Assembly: GCF_013822795.1 (NCBI RefSeq)
Contig: NZ_PNLB01000014.1
Coordinates: 1 to 64,000 of the forward strand
From: Phenylobacterium sp.
Lineage (GTDB): Bacteria; Pseudomonadota; Alphaproteobacteria; Caulobacterales; Caulobacteraceae
Length of the DNA stretch: 64,000 bases
Direction of reading: 5' to 3'
Part shown: piece after piece, positions 25,626-35,172 of the stretch
Position numbering within the stretch: the first letter of the stretch is position 1
How the letters are laid out: every line of letters begins with the position of its first letter
Program-made: the position numbers and the translations under genes
The notes under the pieces: model-generated
Seen by the model: only the letters and a program-made list of their open reading frames with translations
Told to the model about the DNA's origin: nothing
The model's database searches: none

Positions 25626-27749
25626 ATGCAACGGCGCACGTTCCTTGCCGCCTCCGGCGCGCTCGCCGCCGCCTCGGCCCTGCCCGCCGCCGCCTTCGCG
25701 CAGGGCGCCGCCGCGGCCAGCGCCCTGACCGCCGCATGGACCGGCCCGTTCGGCGGCGTTCCCGCCTTTGACAAGGTCGCCGTCGCCGATTTCCCGGCCG
25801 CCTACGACCTGGCCATGAAGACCGAGCGCAGCGAGATCAACGCCATCGCCGCCAATCCCGCGCCGGCCGATTTCGACAACACCATCGCGGCGCTGGAGCG
25901 GTCCGGCGACCTGATCAACCGGGTCGGCATGTTCGGCGGCGTCTGGTCCTCGACCCTCTCGACGCCGGAGCTGCGCGCCCAGGAGAAGGTGCTGAATCCG
26001 AAACTGTCGGCCCACAGCGACGAGACCTTGCAGAACGAGAAGCTCTTCGCGCGCATCGAGGCCGTCTACAACGACCGCGCCAAGCTGACCCCCGAGCAAC
26101 AGCGCCTCGCCTGGGTCTACTGGAACCGCTTCGTGCGCGCCGGCGCCAAGCTCTCGCCCGCCGACAAGAAGCGTGTGGCGCAGATCAATCAGGAACTGGC
26201 GACGCTGTTCACCAGCTTCAGCCAGAACCTGCTCGCCGACGAGACCGACTACGTTCTCTACCTGCGCACCGAGAGCGAGCTGGGCGGCCTGCCCGACGAC
26301 GTCCGCGCCGCCGCGGCCGCCGCCGCCGAGGAGCGCGGCAAGAAGGGCGAGTGGGCGATCCTCAACACCCGCTCGTCGATGGACCCGTTCCTGACCTATT
26401 CCAGCCGCCGCGACCTGCGCGAGAAGGTCTGGCGCACCTATTACAGCCGCGGCGACAACGGCGACGCCAAGGACAACAACGCCAACATCCAGAAGATCCT
26501 GAAGCTGCGCTTCGAGCGCGCCCAGCTGCTCGGCTACCAGACGCACGCCCACTGGCGGCTGGAGAACGCCATGGCCAAGACGCCGGAGGCGGCCATGGAG
26601 CTGATGACCCGCGTGTGGCCCTCGGCCATCGCTCGGGTCAAGGAAGAGGTCGCCGAGATGCAGGCGATCGCCGACAAGGAGCGCAAGGGCGTCAAGATCG
26701 AGCCCTGGGACTACCGCTACTACGCCGAGAAGGTCCGCGCCGCGCGCTACGACCTCGATATGAACGAGCTCAAGCCGTACATGCAGCTGGAGAAGCTGCG
26801 CGAGGGCATGTTCTGGGCGGCCGGCGAGGTCTACGGCTTCGAGTTTGTGCAGATCACCGACGTCCCCGTCGCCCACCCCGACATCCGCGTCTGGGAGGTC
26901 AAGAAGGCCGGCCAGCACATCGGCCTCTGGTACTTCGACCCCTATGCCCGGACCGGCAAGCGTTCGGGCGCCTGGATGAACGCCTATCGCCGCCAGGAGA
27001 AGTTCGACAAGCCGATCACGACGATCGTCTCGAACAACTCCAACTTCGTGAAGGGCGCGCCCGGCGAACCCGTCCTGATCTCCTGGGACGACGCCGAGAC
27101 CATGTTCCACGAGTTCGGCCACGCCATTCACGGCCTGAACTCCGACGTGGACTACCCCTCGCTGTCGGGCACCGCGGTGCCGCGCGACTACGTCGAGTTT
27201 CCCAGCCAGATCAACGAGCACTGGCTGCCGACCAAGCAGGTGCTGTCCAAGTTCGCTTTGCACTACAAGACCGGCGCGCCGATCCCGCAGGCGCTGGTCG
27301 AGAAGCGCGAACGCGCCCAGACCTTCCGCCAGGGCTTTGACGTCACCGAGTACCTATCGTCGGCCCTGATCGACATGAAGCTGCACCTGGCCGGCGGCGC
27401 CGACATCGACCCCGACGCCTTCGAGCGCGACGAGCTGGCCAAGCTTGGCATGCCCAGCGAAGTGGTCATGCGCCACCGCACCCCGCAGTTCGGCCACGTC
27501 TTCGCGTCCGACGGCTACTCGGCCGGCTACTACAGCTATCTGTGGTCGGAGACCCTGGCCCTCGACGTCGTCGACGCGTTCAAGAGCTCGCCCGGCGGCA
27601 TGTACGACAAGCCCATGGCCAAGAAGCTGCACGACAACGTCATGAGCGTCGGCAACTCGATCGATCCGGCGATCGCCTATCACACCCTGATGGGCCGCGA
27701 CGTCGACGTGAAAGCCTACCTGCGCGACAAGGGCTTCCCGACCGCCTGA
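25626..27749 (+). CDS. dcp: Peptidyl-dipeptidase Dcp, M3 family, Tat-exported
   Basis: Zinc metallopeptidase releasing C-terminal dipeptides. 707 residues. The N-terminus MQRRTFLAASGALAAASALPAAAFAQG is a twin-arginine signal, so the protein is exported folded to the periplasm. The zinc motif HEFGH is at 495-499, followed by YPSLSGTAVPRDYVEFPSQINEHW and GYYSYLWSETLALD, hallmarks of M3/Dcp. Start chosen at the Tat signal with GGAG upstream. Confidence 0.94.
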   Translation: MQRRTFLAASGALAAASALPAAAFAQGAAAASALTAAWTGPFGGVPAFDKVAVADFPAAYDLAMKTERSEINAIAANPAPADFDNTIAALERSGDLINRVGMFGGVWSSTLSTPELRAQEKVLNPKLSAHSDETLQNEKLFARIEAVYNDRAKLTPEQQRLAWVYWNRFVRAGAKLSPADKKRVAQINQELATLFTSFSQNLLADETDYVLYLRTESELGGLPDDVRAAAAAAAEERGKKGEWAILNTRSSMDPFLTYSSRRDLREKVWRTYYSRGDNGDAKDNNANIQKILKLRFERAQLLGYQTHAHWRLENAMAKTPEAAMELMTRVWPSAIARVKEEVAEMQAIADKERKGVKIEPWDYRYYAEKVRAARYDLDMNELKPYMQLEKLREGMFWAAGEVYGFEFVQITDVPVAHPDIRVWEVKKAGQHIGLWYFDPYARTGKRSGAWMNAYRRQEKFDKPITTIVSNNSNFVKGAPGEPVLISWDDAETMFHEFGHAIHGLNSDVDYPSLSGTAVPRDYVEFPSQINEHWLPTKQVLSKFALHYKTGAPIPQALVEKRERAQTFRQGFDVTEYLSSALIDMKLHLAGGADIDPDAFERDELAKLGMPSEVVMRHRTPQFGHVFASDGYSAGYYSYLWSETLALDVVDAFKSSPGGMYDKPMAKKLHDNVMSVGNSIDPAIAYHTLMGRDVDVKAYLRDKGFPTA

Positions 27750-27761
27750 CGGCGGCCGCAG

Positions 27762-27791
27762 GCCGCAGCTCGGTTTCGGCCGGGCTGCGGC
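27762..27791. terminator. Hairpin in the convergent gap after dcp
   Basis: GCCGCAGC (27762-27769) pairs with GCTGCGGC (27784-27791) across a 14-base loop that itself contains CGG/CCG complementarity. It sits between two convergent genes and may act in both directions. There is no strong T tract. No type A or B repeat is present in this 49-base gap. Confidence 0.4.
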
Positions 27792-27798
27792 GGCTCTG

Positions 27799-28266
27799 CT
27801 ACTGGCCTTCTCTCGGCTTTTCCGCGGTCTTCACGGCGCAGCCCTTGTAGGTCGTGCCGCCCAGCGCGACCTCAGCGGCCAGCGGATAGGTGAGGTCCGA
27901 CATGCCGTCCGAGCAGCCGGCTTGCTCGCGCAGCGTGATCTTGATCGGCCGCGGCCCCTCCGCATTCTCCCACACCACCTTGCCGTCCACGACGCTCGCG
28001 CCCTTGTTGGGGAAGGCGATATTGGATTCAGGGGTCGAGAATTCGATCTGACCCTCGCGAATCTTCACGCCCCAGAACGGCTCGGTCCCGTGCGCGTCCA
28101 GGTCGCCCTGGAATGCGGCCGGCAGCGCCGCGGCCGGAGCCGGAGCCGGAGCGGCGGGCGCCGGGGCGTCGGCCGGCGGCTGGGCCACCGACCCGTCGGG
28201 CGCCTGCGGCTGGCACGCGGCGAGCAGAAGCGCGGCGGCGGCGGTGGTCAGGAGAGCATGTCGCAT
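27799..28266 (-). CDS. Putative lipoprotein of the COG3650 type
   Basis: 155 residues. Lipobox LLAAC at about residues 14-18 then a Pro/Ala linker (about 20-48). The conserved domain starts GTEPFWGVKIREGQIEFSTPE and includes C-SDGMSDLTYPLAAEVALGGTTYKGCAV, with two cysteines likely forming a disulfide, as in the COG3650/YbaY-like predicted lipoproteins. Function unknown. It is divergent from the methyltransferase gene (46-base gap). Confidence 0.82.
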   Translation of the reverse strand: MRHALLTTAAAALLLAACQPQAPDGSVAQPPADAPAPAAPAPAPAAALPAAFQGDLDAHGTEPFWGVKIREGQIEFSTPESNIAFPNKGASVVDGKVVWENAEGPRPIKITLREQAGCSDGMSDLTYPLAAEVALGGTTYKGCAVKTAEKPREGQ

Positions 28267-28312
28267 ACGGCGTCCTTTCGCATGGCGGCGGCCAGGGTAG
28301 ACTCAACGCGCA

Positions 28313-29440
28313 ATGAGTCGGGCGCTTTCCTTCTACGAATTTTTCGCCGGCGGCGGCATGGCCCGCCTCGGCCTGGGACCGGCGTGGACCTGCGCGTTCG
28401 CCAATGACTTCGATCCGTTGAAGGCGGCGACCTATCGCGCCAACTTCGAAGACGCCGAAGCGCACTTCCACCAGGGCGACGTCTGGGCGATCGATCCGGC
28501 CGCCCTGCCGCCGCACGCCGATCTCGCCTGGGCCTCCTCGCCCTGCCAGGACTTCAGCCTCGCCGGCGCCCGCGCCGGGCTGGCCGGCGGACGCTCCTCG
28601 GCCTTCTTCGGCTTCTGGCGGCTGGTGCAGGCGCTGGGCGATGCGGCTCCGCGCGCCGTGGTCATCGAGAACGTCAGCGGCCTGCTCACCTCGCACGGCG
28701 GCGAGGACTTCACCGCCCTCTGCCAGGCGCTGGCCGACCAGGGCTACGCCTTTGGGGCGCTGGAGATCGACGCCGCCCGCTTCACCCCGCAGTCGCGGCC
28801 GCGGGTGTTCGTCATCGCCACCCGCGAGCCGCCGGCCCCAGGCCTGGTCGGCGACAGCCCGTTTCACACCCGCGCGGTGCGCGAAGCCCACGCCCGGCTG
28901 CCCGAACACCTGGCCCGCCGCTGGATCTGGTGGCGCGGCGCCGCGCCGGCCGCCCGCAACACCGATCTCGCCGCCCTGCTGGAGCCCGACGACGCCGTCG
29001 CCTGGCACGGACCGGACAAGACTGGGCGGCTGCTGGCGCTGATGGCCCCGCAGCACCTGGCCAAGATCGAGGCCGCCCGCGCGTCCGGGGCCCGCCAGGT
29101 CGGCGCCGTCTTCCGGCGGATGCGGGTCGAGGACGGCCAGCGCGTGCAGCGCGCCGAGGTCCGCTTCGACGGCCTGGCCGGCTGCCTGCGCACCCCGCGT
29201 GGCGGCTCCTCGCGCCAGACCCTGGTGGTCGTCGAGCACGGCGAGGTCCGCAGCCGGCTGGTCTCGCCGCGCGAAGGCGCCCGGCTGATGGGCTTGCCCG
29301 ACGGCTACGCCCTGCCCCGCGCCGCCACCGGCGCGCTGCACGTGGTCGGCGACGGCGTCGTGGTCCCGGTCGTGAGCTGGCTGGCCGAGCAGATTCTCGA
29401 ACCGCTGCTCGACCGACGGGCGGCCGTCGCCGCCGAATAG
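28313..29440 (+). CDS. DNA (cytosine-5) methyltransferase, solitary
   Basis: 375 residues, complete motif set: I FYEFFAGGGMARLGL at 7-21, IV SSPCQDFS with catalytic C78, VI VVIENVSG, VIII PQSRPRVFV, IX around GCLRTPRGGSSRQT and X GDGVVVPVVSWLAEQI. The target recognition region between VIII and IX is about 120 residues. Recognition sequence cannot be read from the protein. No restriction enzyme gene is nearby, but a vsr gene lies 2.3 kb downstream on the same strand, which supports a real m5C activity in this cell. Confidence 0.92.
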   Translation: MSRALSFYEFFAGGGMARLGLGPAWTCAFANDFDPLKAATYRANFEDAEAHFHQGDVWAIDPAALPPHADLAWASSPCQDFSLAGARAGLAGGRSSAFFGFWRLVQALGDAAPRAVVIENVSGLLTSHGGEDFTALCQALADQGYAFGALEIDAARFTPQSRPRVFVIATREPPAPGLVGDSPFHTRAVREAHARLPEHLARRWIWWRGAAPAARNTDLAALLEPDDAVAWHGPDKTGRLLALMAPQHLAKIEAARASGARQVGAVFRRMRVEDGQRVQRAEVRFDGLAGCLRTPRGGSSRQTLVVVEHGEVRSRLVSPREGARLMGLPDGYALPRAATGALHVVGDGVVVPVVSWLAEQILEPLLDRRAAVAAE

Positions 29441-29529
29441 CCAGGCTGGCCGACGAAACAGAAGAAGTGCGCTTCCAAATCTCTACTGGGCGCTTAGGTT
29501 GGCGGCACAGCTAAACCGACGAGAGAGCC

Positions 29530-30510
<981 letters not shown>

Positions 30511-30514
30511 GCCC

Positions 30515-31705
30515 CTGAGGATCGCGGTCGTCGGATGCGGCGTCGCCGGCATGGCGGCGGCGCGCGCCCTGGCGCGCAAGGGTCACGCCGTCGTGCTGCT
30601 GGAAGCCTTCCAGCAGCCGCGCCCGCTCGGCTCGGGGCTGCTGCTGCAGCCCTCGGGCCTGGCCGCCCTGCGCCAGCTCGGTCTAGCCGAACAAGTCATT
30701 GCGCGCGGCGCGCGGGTCGAGCGGCTGGACGGCCGCGACCTGCGCGGCCGGCTGATCATGGACATGCGCTACGCCGACTGGCGGCCAGGCGCCTTCGGGG
30801 TCGGCGTGCATCGCGCCACCTTGTTCGACATTCTGCATGACGGCCTGGACGCCGGCGGCGTCGAGCTGCGCACCGGCGTCGACGTGGCGAGCATCGAGCA
30901 CCACTCCCCCGCAGTCCTGATCGACACGGCCGGCCAGAGCCACGGCCCTTTCGACCTCGTGGTCGTCGCCGACGGCTCGGCCTCGCGGCTGCGCGGCCAG
31001 CTGCGGCCGCACGCCAAGGCCCCGCTCTATCCCTGGGGCGCGGTCTGGGCCAACGCCCGCGACGAGACCGGCGCCTTCGCCGGATCGCTGTCCCAGCGCT
31101 ATGATCGCGCCTCGACCATGATGGGCGTGCTGCCGATCGGGCCCGGCCCGGACGGCGGCGACGCGCAACTGGTCAGCTTCTTCTGGTCCATGCCGGTGAC
31201 TGCGATGGACAGGTTCCTCAGCGGCGATCTTGGCGACTGGCGCAAGCGGGCGAAGGCGATGTGGCCGCAGGCCGCGCCGATCATCGAGCAGTTCCAGACG
31301 CCCGAGCAGTTCACCCGCGCCAGCTATCGCGACGTGCAGGTCGGCCGCTGGTCGGACGGTCCCTTCGTGCTAATCGGCGACGCCGCCCACGGCACCAGCC
31401 CCCAGCTCGGCCAGGGCGCCAATATGGGCCTGATCGACGCCGTCGAGCTCGCCGAGCGGCTGGACGACGACGTCCCGCGCTCGGTCCGCGGCTTCCAGGC
31501 CTCGCGCCGCCGCCACGCCGGGCTCTACCAGTTCATGTCGCGCTGGCTGACGCCGATGTTCCAGTCGGGCGGCTGGCTCGGCCCCTTCGTCCGCGACGCT
31601 TTCTTCACGCCGATGTCCAAGGCGCCGGGCGGCCGCCAGATCGCCGCACGGGTGCTGACCGGAACCCTGCGCCTGGGCCGCACGCCCAAGGCTCTGCGCC
31701 CATGA
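30515..31705 (+). CDS. FAD-dependent monooxygenase (NAD(P)H-type), start codon uncertain
   Basis: Aromatic-hydroxylase-like flavoprotein. Reading from CTG at 30515 gives 396 residues and an intact dinucleotide-binding start RIAVVGCGVAGMAAARALARKGHAVVLLEA. The first ATG (30551) would delete the first strand and the glycine motif. The frame has a stop at 30443 and no ATG, GTG or TTG between it and 30551, so the functional start must be CTG (4 bases after the cysK stop) or another non-standard codon, or the sequence has an error. The second FAD motif is FVLIGDAAHGTSPQLGQGANMG. Its stop overlaps vsr (ATGA). Substrate unknown. Confidence 0.82.
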   Translation: MRIAVVGCGVAGMAAARALARKGHAVVLLEAFQQPRPLGSGLLLQPSGLAALRQLGLAEQVIARGARVERLDGRDLRGRLIMDMRYADWRPGAFGVGVHRATLFDILHDGLDAGGVELRTGVDVASIEHHSPAVLIDTAGQSHGPFDLVVVADGSASRLRGQLRPHAKAPLYPWGAVWANARDETGAFAGSLSQRYDRASTMMGVLPIGPGPDGGDAQLVSFFWSMPVTAMDRFLSGDLGDWRKRAKAMWPQAAPIIEQFQTPEQFTRASYRDVQVGRWSDGPFVLIGDAAHGTSPQLGQGANMGLIDAVELAERLDDDVPRSVRGFQASRRRHAGLYQFMSRWLTPMFQSGGWLGPFVRDAFFTPMSKAPGGRQIAARVLTGTLRLGRTPKALRP

Positions 31706-32112
31706 GCGACGTCTTCACCCCCGAGAAGCGCTCGGCGGTGATGGCCCGGGTGAAGGGCAAGAACACCGCGCCGGAACTGAAGGTGCGCAAGGCGCTGACC
31801 GCGCTCGGCGCCCGCTATCGCCTGAACCGCAAGGACCTGCCCGGCTCGCCGGACATCGTCATGCCGGGCCGCCGGCTGGCGATCTTCGTGCACGGCTGCT
31901 TCTGGCATGGCCACGACTGCCCGCGCGGCTCGCGCGTGCCCAAGGCCAACCGCGAGTACTGGACCGCCAAGGTCGCTCGCAACGTCGCCCGCGACCAGCG
32001 CACCGCCGCCGAGCTGACGACCGCCGGCTGGCGGGTCGAAACCATCTGGGAATGCGACCTCAAGGACGCAGCGGCGCTGAGCGAACGCCTGCGCCGGCTG
32101 CTAGCGCCCTAG
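31702..32112 (+). CDS. vsr: Very short patch repair endonuclease Vsr
   Basis: Nicks 5' to T in T:G mismatches made by deamination of 5-methylcytosine. 136 residues. Motifs: RSAVMARVKGKNTAPELKVRKAL at the N-terminus, GSPDIVMPGRRLAIFVHGCFWHGHDC with the catalytic Asp and His residues, RVPKANREYWTAKVARNVARD, and GWRVETIWECDL. The start overlaps the monooxygenase stop, making it the third gene of the cysK unit. Its functional partner is the methyltransferase at 28313. Confidence 0.95.
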   Translation: MSDVFTPEKRSAVMARVKGKNTAPELKVRKALTALGARYRLNRKDLPGSPDIVMPGRRLAIFVHGCFWHGHDCPRGSRVPKANREYWTAKVARNVARDQRTAAELTTAGWRVETIWECDLKDAAALSERLRRLLAP

Positions 32113-32197
32113 CCCCCTCACCCGACCTCTCCCCCAAGGGGGAGAGGAGAAGAGTTCTAGCCCTCTCCCTCTGGGAGAGGGTTGGGTGAGGGTCCCT
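32113..32197. repeat. Type B repeat, copy 2 (short variant)
   Basis: CCCCTCACCCGACCTCTCCC, CCAAGGGGGAGAGG, a short AAGAGTTCTAG centre, then CCCTCTCCCTCTGGGAGAGGG and TTGGGTGAGGG. It has the type B arms but lacks the usual central TGCTGACTCAGCA/GCGCCGC segment. It fills the convergent gap between vsr and osmC. Confidence 0.8.
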
Positions 32198-32650
32198 TCA
32201 GATCACCGTCACGTGGGTCTTCACCGAATTGGCGATGAAGCACTCCTCGTGCGCCTCGTGGTGCAGATGGGCCAATTGCTCGGCGTCAGGCGCCGCGCCG
32301 TCCCACTCGATCTTCGGGGCCAGCGTGACCTTGGTCACCGCCATCTTGCCGGGCGCGATCTCCTCCATGATCCCGCTGGCGTGGTCGCGGTAAGACGTCA
32401 CCACGAACCCGGCCAGCCGCGCCTTATGCAGGAAGGTCAGCATGTGGCAATTCGACAGCGCGGCGACGAACATCTCCTCGGGATCGACCGCCTCCGGCAC
32501 CGCCCACTTGCCGACCACATGCGGCGAGGCCGAGGCCGGCACGATCAATCCGCCGTCAAAGCTGATCACATGGCCGCGGCTGTAGCGCCCCTTGGCGAAG
32601 TCCTCGCCCTCGCGCAGGCTCCAGGCGACGTCGGCCGTGTAGGCGGCCAT
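32198..32650 (-). CDS. OsmC family peroxidase
   Basis: 150 residues. OsmC/Ohr fold with its two reactive cysteines: ALSNCHMLTFLHKA (about residue 74) and HEECFIANSVKTH near the C-terminus. These proteins reduce organic hydroperoxides using lipoyl or thiol donors. The start abuts the acyl-CoA dehydrogenase stop (TGATG, one-base overlap), so it is in the same operon, perhaps protecting against lipid peroxides. Confidence 0.9.
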   Translation of the reverse strand: MAAYTADVAWSLREGEDFAKGRYSRGHVISFDGGLIVPASASPHVVGKWAVPEAVDPEEMFVAALSNCHMLTFLHKARLAGFVVTSYRDHASGIMEEIAPGKMAVTKVTLAPKIEWDGAAPDAEQLAHLHHEAHEECFIANSVKTHVTVI

Positions 32651-34437
32651 CAGAACGCCTCCGCCGGCAGCGCCATCATCAGCTCCGAGCCGGTCTTCAG
32701 CTTGGTCAGGTGCGCGCCGGTCTCGGGCAGGATGCGCTCGACATAGTAACGGCCGACCACCAGCTTGTTGGCGTAGAACGGATCGGTCTCGCCCGCCGCG
32801 ATCTTACCCTGCACGGTCTTGGCGATCTGCGCCCACATGTAGGCCAGCGCCGTCAGGCCGAAGAGGTGCATGTAGTCGGTCGAGGCGGCGCCGGCGTTGT
32901 CGGGGTTCATCAGCCCGTTCTGCATCAGCCACATGGTGGCGTCCTGCAGCTCGCCCTTGGCCTTGGCCAGGCCCTCGGTGAACGGGGCCAGCTCCTTGTC
33001 GCCGCCGTTGGCCTCCACGAAGGCGTCGATGTCGGCGAAGAAGCTCATCACCGCCCGGCCGCCCTGCGCCGCCAGCTTACGGCCGACCAGGTCCAGCGCC
33101 TGCACGCCGTTGGTGCCCTCGTAAATCAGGGCGATGCGCACGTCGCGCATGTACTGGCTGACCGGGAAGTGCTCGGTAAAGCCCGACCCGCCGTGCACCT
33201 GGACGGCGTTGGAACAGATCTGCAGCCCCTTGTCGGTCAGGAAGCCCTTCACCACCGGGGTCATCAGCGCCATGTAGTCGCCGGCCTTCTGGCGCACCGC
33301 CTCGTCCGGGCTGGAATGGGCCAGGTCGCCCTGCAGCGCGGTCCAGAACAGGAAGGCGCGGCCGCCCTCGATCAGCGCCTTGGAGTCCATCAGCATCCGC
33401 CGCACGTCCGGGTGGACGATGATCGGGTCGGCCGGACCGTCCGGGTTCTTCGGCCCGGTCAGCGAGCGCCCCTGCAGCCTTTCCTTGGCGAAGGTCGCGG
33501 CGGCCTGATAGGCGGCCTCGGCCTGGGCGATGCCCTGCAGGCCCACCCCGATCCGCGCCTCGTTCATCATCACGAACATCAGCGACAGGCCCTTGTTCTC
33601 CTCGCCGACCAGCCAGCCCACCGACTCCTCGTGCCGGATCACGCAGGTGGCGTTGCCGTGGATACCCATCTTCTCTTCGAGGCCGTCGCAATAGACGCTG
33701 TTGCGCGCGCCCGGCTTGCCGTCGGCGTCGGGGATGAACTTCGGCACGATGAACAGGCTGATCCCGCGCGTGCCCTCCGGCGCGCCCTCGATGCGGGCCA
33801 ACACCAGGTGGACGATGTTCTCGGCCATGTCGTGCTCGCCGCCGGAGATCCAGATCTTCCCGCCCGTGATCTTGTAGGAGCCGTCGCCCTGCGGGACCGC
33901 CTTGGTGCGCAGCAGGCCAAGGTCCGTGCCGCAGTGCGGCTCGGTCAGGTTCATGGTCCCGCCCCACTGGCCGCTGGCCAGCTTCGGCAGATAGAGGTCT
34001 TTCTGCGCGTCCGACCCGCCGTTCAGGATCGCCGAATAGGCCCCGTGGGTCAGGCCCGGATACATCGAAAAGGCCATGTTGGCCGACGAGCTCATCTCCG
34101 AGAACGACAGGTTGACCACGTGCGGCAGGCCCTGGCCGCCATAGGCCGGTTCGGCCCCCAGCGCCGGCCAGCCGCCCTCGACCAGCTGGGCGTAGGCCTC
34201 CTTGAAGCCGGCCGGGGTCTTCACCGAATGGTCCGGGCTCCAGACACAGCCTTGCTTGTCGCCGACGGTGTTCAGCGGCGCCAGCACCTCGCCCGTAAAG
34301 CGTCCAGCCTCCTCGACGATCTGCGTGATCACGTCCATCGAGGCGTCGGCGAAGCCCGGCAGGTTCGCGTAGTTCTCGATCTGCAGCACATCGTGCAGCA
34401 GGAACAGGTGGTCGCGTACGGGGGGCTGATAGGGCAT
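32650..34437 (-). CDS. Acyl-CoA dehydrogenase (long, C-terminal-extended form)
   Basis: 595 residues, longer than the 380-residue classical enzyme, with an N-terminal extension and the C-terminal extra domain seen in FadE-like/DmdC-like proteins. FAD/substrate motifs: MNLTEPHCGTDLGLLRTKA, KIWISGGEHDM, and the catalytic Glu in LIYEGTNGVQALDLVGRK. DmdC (methylmercaptopropionyl-CoA dehydrogenase) and long-chain fatty acyl-CoA dehydrogenase are both possible; substrate is not determined. It lies 104 bases downstream of the MerR regulator on the same strand and overlaps osmC. Confidence 0.92.
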   Translation of the reverse strand: MPYQPPVRDHLFLLHDVLQIENYANLPGFADASMDVITQIVEEAGRFTGEVLAPLNTVGDKQGCVWSPDHSVKTPAGFKEAYAQLVEGGWPALGAEPAYGGQGLPHVVNLSFSEMSSSANMAFSMYPGLTHGAYSAILNGGSDAQKDLYLPKLASGQWGGTMNLTEPHCGTDLGLLRTKAVPQGDGSYKITGGKIWISGGEHDMAENIVHLVLARIEGAPEGTRGISLFIVPKFIPDADGKPGARNSVYCDGLEEKMGIHGNATCVIRHEESVGWLVGEENKGLSLMFVMMNEARIGVGLQGIAQAEAAYQAAATFAKERLQGRSLTGPKNPDGPADPIIVHPDVRRMLMDSKALIEGGRAFLFWTALQGDLAHSSPDEAVRQKAGDYMALMTPVVKGFLTDKGLQICSNAVQVHGGSGFTEHFPVSQYMRDVRIALIYEGTNGVQALDLVGRKLAAQGGRAVMSFFADIDAFVEANGGDKELAPFTEGLAKAKGELQDATMWLMQNGLMNPDNAGAASTDYMHLFGLTALAYMWAQIAKTVQGKIAAGETDPFYANKLVVGRYYVERILPETGAHLTKLKTGSELMMALPAEAF

Positions 34438-34541
34438 GTCCGCTCCAATGAGGTCGGTGACGGCGAAAGGGGCTCCCGACCGCGTCGAAAGCCCCGAAGG
34501 TTTATCGTGGTTGCATGATCACGGCGAACCGTGATCGGCGA

Positions 34542-35015
34542 TTACTTGGCGTGTTCCAGGTCGCCCAGCCGTTCGCGCAGCACCTGATCGTAGTCGGCCG
34601 CCCGCGGCAGCAGGTCCGGGCGCGTGGCCTTCAGGTGCTCCTCGAGCGCGTCACAGCCTTTGCGCAGCTCGTCGATCGCCTGCTCGATGTCGTTGCGCTG
34701 GGCTTCCAGCTCGACGATCCGCTCGCGGAACTTGACCAGGGACTTGGCGTTCTGCGCCGCCCCGCCGTCGTTCAGTTCGTAGAGGTCGAGGATCTCGCCG
34801 ATCTCGGAGAGCGCCAAGCCCACCCGCTTGCCGCGCAAGATCAGCTGCAGCCGGGCGCGGTCCTTGTAGGAATAGACCCGGTTCATGCCGTCCCGCGCCG
34901 GCGAGATCAGCCCCTTGTCCTCATAGAACCGCAGGGCGCGCGGGGTGCATTTGAACTCCAGGCACAGCTGCCTGATCGTGAAGGTGCGATTGGGCCGACG
35001 TAGATCAATGGCCAT
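34542..35015 (-). CDS. MerR-family regulator, LiuR-like
   Basis: 157 residues. Winged helix at about 12-80: FTIRQLCLEFKCTPRALRFYEDKGLISPARDGMNRVYSYKDRARL, then a coiled-coil dimer helix (FRERIVELEAQRNDIEQAIDELRKGCDALEEH). It lacks the paired metal cysteines of MerR/ZntR; this form resembles LiuR-type regulators of branched-chain amino acid and acyl-CoA catabolism. Downstream acyl-CoA dehydrogenase and osmC genes are the likely targets. An operator-like region lies upstream of its start. Confidence 0.87.
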   Translation of the reverse strand: MAIDLRRPNRTFTIRQLCLEFKCTPRALRFYEDKGLISPARDGMNRVYSYKDRARLQLILRGKRVGLALSEIGEILDLYELNDGGAAQNAKSLVKFRERIVELEAQRNDIEQAIDELRKGCDALEEHLKATRPDLLPRAADYDQVLRERLGDLEHAK

Positions 35016-35053
35016 GCGGCGCCCTCCCTGGACGCATCGTTTCTATTGATTGA

Positions 35054-35084
35054 CACCGTAAGACGGTGCTTCCGTTTACGTCAA
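35054..35084. promoter_or_regulatory. Candidate MerR/LiuR operator
   Basis: Inverted repeat CACCGT-AAG-ACGGTG (35054-35068) next to CCGTTTACGTCAA (35072-35084), which resembles the TTTACGTTTACGTCAA-like motif associated with LiuR. It overlaps TTGACA at 35050. It lies between the MerR gene and the divergent metalloprotease gene. Confidence 0.45.
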
Positions 35085-35172
35085 GGTGATCAACGTTCAC
35101 TCGGGTGTGAGGCGCGCCCTGGACCGCATCGATCGAACGACCCTAGGTTGGTCGCTCGAAAGGGGCGTTTTC

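Noticed and set aside
28313..29440. Restriction-modification system
   Set aside because: No endonuclease or specificity gene is adjacent; only the repair enzyme vsr is found nearby.
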